From Streptomyces clavuligerus (lineage in GTDB: Bacteria > Actinomycetota > Actinomycetes > Streptomycetales > Streptomycetaceae): a stretch of DNA of 64,000 nucleotides. Every line of letters begins with the position of its first letter. Within the stretch, counting starts at the first letter, position 1. The translations under genes were made by a program, and so were the position numbers. Positions 42,122 through 50,282 of this stretch are shown here, piece after piece. The notes below the pieces were generated by a model. The model saw nothing but the letters and a program-made list of their open reading frames with translations, searched no databases and was not told where the DNA came from. Location of the stretch: contig NZ_CP027858.1 of the NCBI RefSeq assembly GCF_005519465.1, positions 124,001 through 188,000 on the forward strand, given 5' to 3'.

Positions 42122-43479
42122 CGCGGCTCCGGGATCATCCGCAGCCGCTCGGGCCGCACCACGGTGCCCACCCGGGGCCGGGGCCGGTTCCCCGGCCCGG
42201 GGACGAGCCGCCAGCGGGCCAGGGTGGTGGCGAGGACGAGGGCCATCTCGGCCCAGGCGTAGCCGTCCCCGGCGCACCGGCGGTTGCCCGCGCCGAAGGG
42301 GAGATAGGCGCCGCGGGCGCCCTGGGCCCCGGGCTCCCGCCGCTCCGCGAGCCAGCGGTCGGGGTCGAACCGGTCCGGGTCGGCGAAGCTGCCGGGGTCG
42401 TGGTGGAGTATGTCGGGGCTGAGGTAGACGTCCGTGCCGGGCGGCAGGGTCACACCGCCGAGCTCCACGGCGGTGAGGGTGCGCCGCATCAGCAGCCAGA
42501 CCGCGTGGCAGCGGAGCACCTCGCGCAGGAAGCGTTCGGTGTACTGGAGTTCCGGCAGGTCGGCGACGGTGGCGGGGCGCGGCCCGCCGAGGACCCGCAG
42601 GGCCTCGTCCGCGAGGGCGCGCTCCATCGCGGGGTGGCGGCTGACCTCCGCGAACGCCCAGGCGAGAGCGGCGCTCACGGTGCCGGTCCCGGCGAGGAAC
42701 AGGGTCAGGAGTTCATCGGTCAGCTCGGCGTCGGTCATCCCGGTGACGCCGTCCGGGTCGCGGGCGGCGATCAGTACGGACAGCATGTCCTCGGTGCCCC
42801 CGCCGACGGGGGCGAGCCTGCCGCGGTGGATCTCCACCGCCAGCAGGGCGCGCAGGGAGGCGAGGGTGTCCTCGGTGACGGGCAGCGGGCGCGCGGGGCC
42901 CGGACGGAGCAGCCGGGCGCGCCACGCGGACAGCGGGGAGAGCACACGGCGCATCACCCCGCTCTTGGCGGACAGCCAGCGGAGCACGTCCTCGCGGACG
43001 GCACCGGCGCTGTCGCCGAGGACGGTGTCGAGCAGGATGTCCAGGGTGAGTTCGTCGAGTTCCCGGGTCAGGTCCAGGGTGACACCGGACTGCCAGGCGG
43101 CGGTGCGTTCACCGGCGCGCCGGGTCATGGCCCGGGTGTAGCCGTCGATCCGCGCGGGGTGGAAGGCGGGCTGGGCGAGGCGGCGCTGGCGGCGGTGGAA
43201 GGCGCCGCCGGAGATGACGAGTCCGTTGCCCATCCCGAGGCGGAGCTCGTCGAACATCGCGCCCTTGTCGAAGGACCGGGCCTCGTCGACGAGGACCCGG
43301 CGGGTCAGCGCGGGGCAGGTCACCAGATAGACGCAGCGGGGGCCGACCCGGAGCCGGACGAGGTCCCCGGCACCGCGCAGGGAGCGCAGATAGGCGAGGG
43401 GGTCGTGGCTCAGCCGCCGGGTGTGGCCGACGAAGGGCAGCCCGCCGGGGGCGGTGGGCACCCGGAAGCGGCTCACCAT
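42118..43479 (-). CDS. Cytochrome P450
   Basis: 453 aa from ATG 43479, overlapping the cyclase stop by 7 bases. P450 landmarks: a PxxPGGLPFVGH proline-rich start, ExxR in FLREVLR, and the haem loop FGAGNRRCAG with C402. The I-helix reads LAGTGTVSAAL: the usual acid-alcohol pair (Asp/Glu-Thr) has lost the acid (Gly in its place) while Thr is kept. Enzymes lacking the acid may handle oxygen activation differently or use the substrate for proton delivery. No ferredoxin gene is adjacent. The coupled position between the class II cyclase and the SDR points to hydroxylation of the terpene skeleton. It is unlikely to be the missing PTM P450 (about 19 kb away, other operon). Confidence 0.93.
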   Translation of the reverse strand: MVSRFRVPTAPGGLPFVGHTRRLSHDPLAYLRSLRGAGDLVRLRVGPRCVYLVTCPALTRRVLVDEARSFDKGAMFDELRLGMGNGLVISGGAFHRRQRRLAQPAFHPARIDGYTRAMTRRAGERTAAWQSGVTLDLTRELDELTLDILLDTVLGDSAGAVREDVLRWLSAKSGVMRRVLSPLSAWRARLLRPGPARPLPVTEDTLASLRALLAVEIHRGRLAPVGGGTEDMLSVLIAARDPDGVTGMTDAELTDELLTLFLAGTGTVSAALAWAFAEVSRHPAMERALADEALRVLGGPRPATVADLPELQYTERFLREVLRCHAVWLLMRRTLTAVELGGVTLPPGTDVYLSPDILHHDPGSFADPDRFDPDRWLAERREPGAQGARGAYLPFGAGNRRCAGDGYAWAEMALVLATTLARWRLVPGPGNRPRPRVGTVVRPERLRMIPEPR

Positions 43480-45110
43480 GCGGGCACCCGCTCCGTCACG
43501 GCGCGCAGCCCGCAGACGACGAACGCCTGTGTATGGCTCCCGTAGTGGGCGAGCAGCGGGCGCGGGCCGTACATCATCGGGGCTCCTTCCCAGGTGCCGT
43601 CCGGGCGCTGGGCCGCGAGCAGCCCGTGGACGCCGCGGTCGGTGGGCCGGGCCGCGGGGTGGCCCGCGGCGTGGAGGGCGGCGAGGGCGAGTCCGGTGGA
43701 GCCCGGCGTGGTGGGTTCGCCGGGTTCGGCGGCCCAGCCGCCGTCGGGTTCGCGCCGGGCGGCGAGCCGGTCGGCGGCGCGGGCGGCGGCCTCGTGGCCG
43801 GGGAGCGCCCTGACGGCCTCGGCGGTGGCGTAGGGCAGGCCCCGGTACCAGTCGGCGGTCCAGCGGCGGTCGGTGTACCACTGGGCGGCGAGCCAGTGGC
43901 GGGCCCGTCCGGTCTCGACGCGGTGCCGGTGCCCATGGACGTCCAGGGCGGTCAGGACATGGGCGATGACGTCCTGGGCGGGCGTGTCGGACGCGGACTG
44001 CCAGGTGGGCCAGAGGCCGTCGGCCCGCTGTCCGGCGCGGAGGAACTCCAGGCCCCGGTCGATCGCCGCGGCGGCGCGGGGGTCGTCGGCGAGGGCGGTC
44101 AGGGCGGTGGAGGTGGTGTCGTAGTCGGAGGTCAGCCCGGCGAGGCAGGGCCAGCCGCCGTCCGGGTTCTGGGTGGCGCGCAGAAAGGCGCGGGCCGGGG
44201 CGAGGCAGGCGGTGTCGAAGGCCGGGACGCCCCGGAAGGACCGTACGGTCAGGGCGGTGTCCCAGATCTCGGTGGGGCTGAACCGCCAGGTCCCGTCGGC
44301 CCGCTGGATGTCCAGGAGGGACCGGCGGGCCCGGGTCCAGGCGGTGCCGCCGGGGGCGGCCGTGTCCAGGGCGAGGAAGGCGAGCGCGGTGGTGATGGCC
44401 AGGGAGTGGAACGAGCCGTCGGGCGACTGGTCACGGGCGAGCGAGGCGACGGTGGCGGCGGCGTCCGCCGGGCGGCCGGCGGCGTGCTGCGCCAGGGCCA
44501 GTTCGGCGAGGACCTCGGTGCGGCTCCAGGGCTTGCCCGCCCACTCGGCGCCGGTGCCCAGGCGTTCCGTGTCGGCGGTCAGCCGCTCGATCCCCTCGGC
44601 CAGGGCCCCGGCGCCGAAGGGCGCGGTGGCGCCGGACGGAGTGGTACCGGACGGAGTGGTACCGGATGCGCTCAGGGCCACCGCGCGGATCAGCCGGGCC
44701 CGCGCGGGGAGGGTCGTCCGGCAGCTCTCGTACAGGGTGGCGCGCGCCGCGTCGGGTTCGCCGAGCGCGTGGGAGCGCAGCAGCGTCTCCAGGAGGCGGA
44801 CGCCGGGGTCGTGGCCCTGGGGGGTGGCGGCGCGCAGCCAGGTCCGGGCGCGGGCGACGGCGCCGTCGACGCCGGGATCGGCGCGGGTCCCCCGGGAGCG
44901 GGCGAGGGCGTGGCAGACGAGCGCGGTCTCGGTGATCCGGGGGTCGGGGTCCGGCGACCACGATCCGTCCGCGTTCTGCGTCGTGCGGCAGTGCTCGGCG
45001 GCGGCCCGGCAGGCCCGGCGGATCTCCGCCGTCAGATCGCGGGCCCCGGCGGGGGCGCCCGGGCCCCCCGTCCCGTTCGGGGCGGTCGTTCCGCTCACGG
45101 TCTCCGACAT
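43473..45110 (-). CDS. Class II terpene cyclase (prenyltransferase/squalene-hopene-like repeats) with DYDTT motif
   Basis: 545 aa from ATG 45110 with GGAGGAGGTG upstream. Multiple QW-like alpha-barrel repeats are seen (QNADGSWSPD, QSPDGSF, QRADGTWRF, QNPDGGWPC, QRADGLWP, REPDGGWAAEP, QRPDGTWEG). The protonating motif, DxDD in most class II cyclases, reads D329-Y-D331-T-T; a DxDTT form is known to me from bacterial drimenyl diphosphate synthases. The enzyme should protonate a prenyl diphosphate end and cyclise it while keeping the diphosphate. The length suits a two-domain class II cyclase and is too short for squalene-hopene cyclases. It sits between the DUF4334 gene (4 bp away) and the P450. 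The substrate is farnesyl or geranylgeranyl diphosphate; the motif leans to farnesyl. Confidence 0.85.
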   Translation of the reverse strand: MSETVSGTTAPNGTGGPGAPAGARDLTAEIRRACRAAAEHCRTTQNADGSWSPDPDPRITETALVCHALARSRGTRADPGVDGAVARARTWLRAATPQGHDPGVRLLETLLRSHALGEPDAARATLYESCRTTLPARARLIRAVALSASGTTPSGTTPSGATAPFGAGALAEGIERLTADTERLGTGAEWAGKPWSRTEVLAELALAQHAAGRPADAAATVASLARDQSPDGSFHSLAITTALAFLALDTAAPGGTAWTRARRSLLDIQRADGTWRFSPTEIWDTALTVRSFRGVPAFDTACLAPARAFLRATQNPDGGWPCLAGLTSDYDTTSTALTALADDPRAAAAIDRGLEFLRAGQRADGLWPTWQSASDTPAQDVIAHVLTALDVHGHRHRVETGRARHWLAAQWYTDRRWTADWYRGLPYATAEAVRALPGHEAAARAADRLAARREPDGGWAAEPGEPTTPGSTGLALAALHAAGHPAARPTDRGVHGLLAAQRPDGTWEGAPMMYGPRPLLAHYGSHTQAFVVCGLRAVTERVPAW

Positions 45111-45114
45111 CCCG

Positions 45115-45576
45115 TCACCTCCTCCGCAGCGAGAAGTAGAAGTGCTTCCCCTCGTCGAGGAGGTCGGGGCCGCCGTCCATGACACCGATGAGGGTGTCCT
45201 CGTCGACCCTGCGGAAGTGGTCGACGATCGGATGCCGGTCGTAGACCAGTGAGAGGGAGACCACGCCCCGGAACTCCACCCGCCACAGGCCCGCCCCGCC
45301 GTAGCCATGGCGGTCGGTGAGTCTCCCGGACGCGTCCCGGCAGGCCACGGGGGTGATGTCGAAGCGGGACCGGAAGACCTTGCCGTACCAGTCCAGCCCG
45401 TCGAGCTGGGCGACCCCCTTGTGCCCGGTCCGCAGGGGCGCGCCCCGCCACTCCCCGATGATGTCGTCGATGTCGAGCGGTCCGCAGTCGTCGAAGAACG
45501 CCTCCACCCGCCGATGGTCCACGGGATCGCCGCCCTCCAGTTCGGTGAAGCGATTCCTCGCGGTGTCGGGGTTCAC
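45115..45576 (-). CDS. GXWXG/DUF4334 family protein
   Basis: 153 aa from GTG 45576 with GGGAGG upstream; first gene of the terpenoid operon. The N-terminal GEWRG motif (IIGEWRGAPLRTGH, near residue 40-53) and the later VEFRG ... MVYD-like and DHFRRVDEDTLIGVMDGG segments are the signature of the GXWXG plus DUF4334 pair. The fold is a small beta-barrel; members are thought to bind lipophilic ligands, and no catalysis is established. Its place at the head of a terpene operon suggests binding or shuttling of a hydrophobic intermediate, which is inference. Confidence 0.85.
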   Translation of the reverse strand: MNPDTARNRFTELEGGDPVDHRRVEAFFDDCGPLDIDDIIGEWRGAPLRTGHKGVAQLDGLDWYGKVFRSRFDITPVACRDASGRLTDRHGYGGAGLWRVEFRGVVSLSLVYDRHPIVDHFRRVDEDTLIGVMDGGPDLLDEGKHFYFSLRRR

Positions 45577-45610
45577 CGGCGCCTCCCAGGGGTTCCGTGG
45601 AGCGGGGGTA

Positions 45611-45644
45611 CGGACGGGACGGACGGGACTGACGGGACGGACAC
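45611..45644 (+). repeat. 9-bp tandem repeat (CGGACGGGA), about 3.7 copies
   Basis: Units at 45611-45619 and 45620-45628 are exact; 45629-45637 has two changes; the fourth (45638-45644) is partial. It begins 35 bases upstream of the DUF4334 start, so it may lie in the leader or promoter of the terpenoid operon. Confidence 0.8.
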
Positions 45645-46067
45645 AGCCACCCGTGGAGCGGTACCGACGGGCCCGGCCGGGCCCGGGCGGACGGGGCGGC
45701 CGACCTGGCCCCAGCCCTCTTCCCGGGGAGATCGACGGCTAGTCGCCGCGCGGGGGGATTGGCGCCCGGAGCGGTGCGGGATGGCGCAAACGATGCCGCG
45801 GCGATGCCTGGTGCGCGTGTTCCGGGCGGGGCGACGGGGCGGGCGGGGCCTCCACGGCGGCGGCGAAAGCGGAGCGCCGCAGGTGAACGGCAGTGGCGCC
45901 CGGCATATGCGGCACGGAGGGGCGGGGGGAGGCGGCGGCGCCCGGGCGGCGGGGCGCGGACGCCACACGGCCGACGGTGCCCGGCGGGTTCAACGATCAC
46001 GTGATGAACTTCTCCACGCAACCCGCTCGCAACGTACCGCGGTGTTCACTGAACGCCCGCACCGCAG

Positions 46068-46097
46068 CCCCGGAGCGGAGTCGGCGCCGCTCCGGGG
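46068..46097 (-). terminator. Hairpin terminator after the nitroreductase-family gene
   Basis: Perfect 11-bp stem CCCCGGAGCGG (46068-46078) with CCGCTCCGGGG (46087-46097) and an 8-base loop, about 40 bases past the stop of the - strand gene ending at 46137. Confidence 0.8.
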
Positions 46098-46136
46098 TCC
46101 CGGTGCGCACGGAGCGCGGCGGGACCCCGGAGGAGA

Positions 46137-46583
46137 TCAGTGACGCCCCGTCACGGGCTCCACCACGAAGACCGGGATGGCCCGGTCGGTCTTCCTCTGG
46201 TACTCGGCGTAGTCGGGGTACGCCTCGACGGCCCGCGCCCACCACACGGCCTTCTCCTCACCGGTCACCTCGCGCGCCGCCATGTCCTGGCGCACGGCGC
46301 CGTCCTGGAGCTCCACCCGGGGGTCGGCGACGACGTTGTGGTACCAGACGGGGTGCTTGGCGGCCCCGCCCGCCGAGGCGACGAGGGCGTAGCTGCCCCC
46401 GTGCTCCACCCGCATCAGCGGGGACTTGCGGATCTTCCCGCTCCGCGCGCCCCGGGTGGTCAGGACGACCACCGGCATACCGCGGAGCGTGGTGCCCTCG
46501 GCGCCGCCCGAACTCTCGTACAGCTCCACCTGATCCCGTACCCACTGCGCCGGGCTCGGCTCGTACTCGCCTTCCAGAGGCAT
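46137..46583 (-). CDS. F420-dependent nitroreductase-family (DDN-like) protein
   Basis: 148 aa from ATG 46583 with GGAGTC at good spacing. It is a single split beta-barrel of the deazaflavin-dependent nitroreductase family: [23 protein letters not shown] (near 38-60, shortened landmark TTRGARSGK), YALVASAGG and HPVWYHNV (near 77-84) match the family's cofactor-binding segments. Members reduce quinones or nitro compounds with F420H2. The usual length (about 145-150 aa) is met. It is a single-gene unit with its own terminator. Confidence 0.9.
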   Translation of the reverse strand: MPLEGEYEPSPAQWVRDQVELYESSGGAEGTTLRGMPVVVLTTRGARSGKIRKSPLMRVEHGGSYALVASAGGAAKHPVWYHNVVADPRVELQDGAVRQDMAAREVTGEEKAVWWARAVEAYPDYAEYQRKTDRAIPVFVVEPVTGRH

Positions 46584-46773
46584 GGGGACTCCATCCCGTC
46601 GTCGTGCACCGGCGCACCGGCGGCGGCGGACGCCTCCGCCACGGGGTCCACGCAATCATCCCGGGGACGGCCGTGTCGAAGGGCGACGGCGTCCGCTTGA
46701 CGCGGGGAGGGCGTCCGGATGACGCCGGGACGGCGCAACGACCTCGCAACGTCGGCGGTGGTTGACTGGCGGC

Positions 46774-47142
46774 ATGTCCGAATCACCGCGTGTGGAGCTG
46801 ACCGAGGCGGCGGTCGGGCTGCTGCGCCGGCTGCGACAGGCCCACGGTCCGCTGATGTTCCATCAGTCGGGCGGCTGCTGCGACGGCAGCGCGCCCATGT
46901 GCTACCCGCGCGGAGAGTTCCGCACCGGGGGCTCCGACGTCCTCCTGGCGGAGCTGGAGGTGGCGGGCGTCCCCGAGACCATCGGGTTCTGGATGTCGGT
47001 CGCGCAGTACGAACGGTGGAGCCACACCCGGCTGGTGGTCGACGTGGTCGCGGGGCGCGGCAGCGGTTTCTCGCTGGAGGCGCCGGAAGGGGTGCGCTTC
47101 CTGATCCGTTCGTACCTGGTGGACACGGCCACCCGCGACTGA
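46774..47142 (+). CDS. DUF779 family protein
   Basis: 122 aa from ATG 46774; a TTG at 46762 would add four residues. FHQSGGCCDGSAPMCY (near residues 29-44) with its Cys-Cys and Cys is the signature of DUF779, and a GFWMS-QYERW-H segment follows. The cysteines suggest metal binding. In many bacteria the gene lies beside an aldehyde dehydrogenase gene; none is next to it here. It is convergent with the small membrane protein gene, 7 bases away. Function unknown. Confidence 0.85.
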   Translation: MSESPRVELTEAAVGLLRRLRQAHGPLMFHQSGGCCDGSAPMCYPRGEFRTGGSDVLLAELEVAGVPETIGFWMSVAQYERWSHTRLVVDVVAGRGSGFSLEAPEGVRFLIRSYLVDTATRD

Positions 47143-47149
47143 TTCCGGG

Positions 47150-47344
47150 TCAGGGGTGGAGACTGCCCACGACCTCGGCGGTGGCGGCGACACCCTCGTG
47201 GATGGAGGGCGCCATGCTGGTGCCCGCGAGGAAGAAGCCCAGCAGCGCGCAGACGAGCGCGTGGGAGAACTTCAGCCCGCTGTTGCGCATGAAGATCACC
47301 GCGAGCAGCAGCATCAGTAGGATCACCGAGATCGACACGACCAT
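47150..47344 (-). CDS. Small two-helix membrane protein conserved in streptomycetes
   Basis: 64 aa from ATG 47344 with AAAGAGG upstream. TM1 is residues 3-19 (ISVILLMLLLAVIFM), TM2 residues 29-45 (ALVCALLGFFLAGTSMA), followed by a short tail. I recall near-identical small proteins (RNGGLK-SHA, GTSMAP) from many Streptomyces genomes, where they are annotated as hypothetical. The upstream sequence is A/T-richer (TTAAATGCCAGATTTGCGG at 47365-47383) and probably holds its promoter. Confidence 0.75.
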   Translation of the reverse strand: MVVSISVILLMLLLAVIFMRNSGLKFSHALVCALLGFFLAGTSMAPSIHEGVAATAEVVGSLHP

Positions 47345-47469
47345 CGCCAGCCTCTTTCACCGCAGTTAAATGCCAGATTTGCGGCATTCGGCGGTAGTCT
47401 GACGCAGCGAGGGGCGCGCGTGCCCGTACGGCGTGTCCGCCGTACGGGTGGTTGCGGCGGGACGCCGGT

Positions 47470-48381
47470 TCAGAACCGGGTGCCGGGCGCTGTGCCGACG
47501 GCGGTACCGGCGGGCGCCCGGTGGGCGCGGAGGAAGCGTTCCAGGCCGGGCAGGTCGTCGGTGTTGAGGTGGTCCACCCCGGCGGCGAGCAGTTCCCGCC
47601 AGACCGCTTCCCGGGCGGGCCCCGGCGCGTCGGGGGTGGCCCAGAAGCGCATCCGCCGCCGGTCCGCGTGGGCGGCGGCGACCAGGGTCCGCAGCCGCTC
47701 CCGTTCGGCCGCCGGGAACGGACCGGTGCCCTGCCAGCTGAAGTCCGTGTTCCAGTTGCTGGAGACCAGCGGGACGAACGAGGCGGGCACGGCGGTCGGC
47801 AGGTCGTCGAGCCGTCCGTCGTAGAACGCGAGACGGCTGTGCTGCGCCTCCATGGGGACGCGCGCCGCGCGGTCGCCGGAGACCACCGCGGTGACGGCGC
47901 CGGGACGCACCCGGCCCCGGTGGTACGAGGTGAGGATCGGCCGGTACGCCCGCAGTTGGCGGTCCAGCTCCCGATAGCAGGCGACACCGTCCGCCTTGAT
48001 GTCGACGAGGAGCTGGACGGGGCGGTGGTGGCCGGGGTGGACGGCGCCGTGGTTCTTCCGTATGCGGGCGAGCAGCGGTTCGAGGTAGAGCGAGCGCAGG
48101 GTGCGGGACGGGTCCAGCTCGGCCGAGGTGTGCGCCACCAGCAGTTCACCGTCGACCAGGAAGATGTCGGCCTCCAGGCTGGTGAAGCCGTGGGAGAGGG
48201 CGTCGTGCAGCGGCCGGGGGTGCAGATAGTCGTTGTGCGCGTGCGCCTGCCGCAGCGGGCGCGGCCGGGGGGTGCCGCCCCGCTCGGCCGCCCGCGCCGG
48301 GCGGGCGAGGTCCGGTACGGCGGTGGCGCCCGCGAGCGCGGCGGTGAGCGTGGTGACGACGCTGCGGCGGGTGGGTGTCAC
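47470..48381 (-). CDS. Tat-exported glycerophosphodiester phosphodiesterase/PI-PLC-like protein
   Basis: 303 aa from GTG 48381 with GGAGG upstream. A twin-arginine signal peptide is likely (TRRSVVTTL ... ARA cleavage near residue 31). The TIM-barrel phosphodiesterase site is visible: AHAHNDYLHPRPL (near 46-58), LEADIFLVDGELLVAHT (near 69-85) with the metal-binding Glu and Asp, and a late HLNTDDLPGLERF segment. It probably hydrolyses glycerophosphodiesters or a related phosphodiester outside the membrane. No operon partner is seen. Confidence 0.85.
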   Translation of the reverse strand: MTPTRRSVVTTLTAALAGATAVPDLARPARAAERGGTPRPRPLRQAHAHNDYLHPRPLHDALSHGFTSLEADIFLVDGELLVAHTSAELDPSRTLRSLYLEPLLARIRKNHGAVHPGHHRPVQLLVDIKADGVACYRELDRQLRAYRPILTSYHRGRVRPGAVTAVVSGDRAARVPMEAQHSRLAFYDGRLDDLPTAVPASFVPLVSSNWNTDFSWQGTGPFPAAERERLRTLVAAAHADRRRMRFWATPDAPGPAREAVWRELLAAGVDHLNTDDLPGLERFLRAHRAPAGTAVGTAPGTRF

Positions 48382-49587
48382 GGTGGGGCCTCCGGGCGCG
48401 TGGGAACGGGAGGGACGCCTGAGTATCGACCGCGTCCCGGCCTCCCGGGAGGGGGCACACCAGGAGTTCGGCCTCCCGCCGCCCGGCGGCACAGCCGCGG
48501 ATGCCCGCCGGGGGCACGCCGCACGGCCCCGTGGGGACGGATGGCGGACACACCGGCAGAAGTGCCCGACGGCCGGAACCGGCCGGGATCCGGGAGCCGG
48601 GAGCCGGGACCCGCCGCCCCGGCCGCACCACAGGACGCACTCACGGCACGGATCGCCGGCGCACGGCCGGACCCGGATCGGTCCGCGACCGGCCCCGCGC
48701 GGGGCACCCGGGCGCCGGCCCCCGCCGGAGCAGGGCGTCCCTGCCCCGCCCCGGCCGCACCACAGGAACGGCACGCGCGGCACGGACCGCCCGGCTCCTC
48801 CGGCTCCCCTGAGCGCCCACCGAACGGAACCGGCCACACCGCAGGACAGCACCCGACGCACGGATCGCCCGGCTCCGGTCGGGGCACCGGGGGTCCAAAA
48901 GGCCCACCGGTGGGGAGACGTCGTCCACCCGGAGAGCGGGCCCGGCGGGAGGCACCGCGAGGCAGCGGACGGGGTACCGCCCGGGCCGCCGGGCCCAGAG
49001 GTGGCGGGCGCTCCCCCGCGCTCCCCACCGGTGCCCGCCAGGCCCAGGGGGATGCCGTGCCAGGACAGGCCGGACGGACGGGATCTCGACGACACGACCC
49101 AGGTCCCCGAGGAGCACCCGGCACACCACCCGACCCCGATCGGTCCGCGACCGGCCCCGCGCGGGAGACCCGGGCGCCGGCGGGCCGGGCGGCCGGGTGG
49201 GGAGGCACCGTCCGGCCGGAGAGCGGGCGTCACGGCACCCGGTCCACGCGGGCGCGCAGCGGAGCAGGGGCATCCACGCCCCGGCGCCGGAGGGCCGGTG
49301 GCCCTCTACGGGGGAGGCGCTGTCGTCGGACGGGCGGACCCGCCCTCGCGGCGCCTGCCAGGAACGCGGGCGGGGCCGCGTGAGGCGCACGGGTCAGGGG
49401 CCGGGCCGGTCGGTCAGGCGGGCCGCGAGAAGACCGGCACCCTCACCACGCCGGTACTCCTCGACAACAGCCACAAGCGCGGCAGACGTCGACGCATCCA
49501 GCATCGCCGTCATCTCGTCACAGACCAACCAACGCGGCCGCAACACCAGCGCCCGCACCGGACAGGCCCGCTGCAACCGGCCGTCAC
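48382..49587. other. Gene-free, repeat-rich region with duplicated ABC ATPase fragment at its right end
   Basis: About 1.2 kb with no credible intact gene. Long frames are Pro/Arg/Gly/Ala low complexity. It holds imperfect direct repeats (50 bp at 48670 and 49132, and weaker GGAGAGCGGG-type patches near 48940 and 49215) and at 49423-49590 the truncated copy of the neighbouring ATPase gene. No terminator of the ABC operon was resolved. Confidence 0.7.
48670..49181 (+). repeat. Pair of 50-bp direct repeats 462 bp apart
   Basis: Copy one is 48670-48719 and copy two 49132-49181. They share 47 of 50 bases by direct reading, including the 28-base core starting GATCGGTCCGCGACC. They lie outside genes and are part of a wider patchwork of imperfect repeats. 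Confidence 0.85.
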
Positions 49588-49590
49588 TCA
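49423..49590 (-). pseudogene. Truncated duplicate of ABC ATPase 3' region
   Basis: About 168 bases match 49665-49832 inside the intact ATPase gene with about six mismatches. The fragment encodes, in the same - frame, the signature helix and Walker B part (RALVLRPRWLVCDEMTAM) but has no Walker A and no start. It ends exactly where the intact gene stops, so it is a tandem partial duplication. Both copies use TTG, TGT, GAT and CGT codons more than the neighbouring genes, hinting that the segment came in by recombination. Confidence 0.85.
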
Positions 49591-50250
49591 CACAGCGGGA
49601 ACGGTGTCCGCCCACACAACGGTACGAGCGCACCAACGGCTCAGCAGAACGGGATCGTGGGAGACCGCGAGAAGACCGGCACCCTCGCCACGCCGGTACT
49701 CCTCGACAACAGCCACAAGCGCGGCAGTCGTCGACGCATCCAGCATCGCCGTCATCTCGTCACAGACCAACCAACGCGGCCGCAACACCAGCGCCCGCGC
49801 CAGACAGGCCCGCTGCAACTGGCCGTCGCTGACCTCGTGCGGGCGGCGGGCGAGCAGATCGCGGGTGAGGCCGACCGCGTCGGACAGTTCGCCGACCCGC
49901 GCGTCCGCCTCGCCGCCGCGGCCGTTGGCGCGCAGCGGCTCCGCGATCAGGGCGTGGAGGGTGAGGCGGGGGTCGGCGGACATCCTCGGCTGCTGGAAGA
50001 CGACGCCGACGGCGGTGCGCTGGGCCCGGGGCGCGGAGTACCGCCAGCCCCGGACGGGCTCCCCGTCGAGGACGACGCGTCCGGCGTACGGGCGGTGCAG
50101 CAGCGCCGCCACCCGGGCGACAGTGGACTTGCCGCAGCCGCTGGGGCCGAGCAGCCCGACCGCCTCGCCGGGTGCCAGGCGCAGGGAGAAGTCCCGTACC
50201 ACCGGGGCGAGCCGGTCGTACCCGGCGGTGATCGCGTCGAGTTCAAGCAC
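49588..50250 (-). CDS. ABC transporter ATP-binding protein (DppF/OppF-type), last gene of importer operon
   Basis: 220 aa from GTG 50250 with GAGGAG upstream. Walker A GPSGCGKS (near 35-42), Q-loop VFQQPR, signature VSDGQLQRA (Asp for the usual Gly), Walker B WLVCDEMT, H-loop VSHD. It is shorter than typical OppF (about 320 aa): the C-terminal oligopeptide/dipeptide zinc-cysteine extension is missing and the protein ends just after the H-loop. A nearly identical partial copy of its 3' half follows. Whether the short end is natural or results from the duplication is open. It should pair with the ATPase encoded at 50283-51260. Confidence 0.88.
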   Translation of the reverse strand: MLELDAITAGYDRLAPVVRDFSLRLAPGEAVGLLGPSGCGKSTVARVAALLHRPYAGRVVLDGEPVRGWRYSAPRAQRTAVGVVFQQPRMSADPRLTLHALIAEPLRANGRGGEADARVGELSDAVGLTRDLLARRPHEVSDGQLQRACLARALVLRPRWLVCDEMTAMLDASTTAALVAVVEEYRRGEGAGLLAVSHDPVLLSRWCARTVVWADTVPAV

Positions 50251-50282
50251 GGGGGGTCTCCTCGGGAGCGGCCGGGCGGGGC

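Larger units (their letters stand above)
45577..46136. promoter_or_regulatory. Intergenic region upstream of the terpenoid operon
   Basis: 560 bases without a credible gene. It holds the 9-bp tandem repeats at 45611-45644 close to the start of the terpenoid operon and the terminator at 46068-46097 serving the gene to the right. The promoter of the operon must lie here, but no clear hexamers were found. Confidence 0.5.

Noticed and set aside
42118..43479. The P450 as the missing FtdF of the PTM cluster
   Set aside because: It is translationally coupled on both sides within the terpenoid operon, on the other strand and about 19 kb from ftdE.
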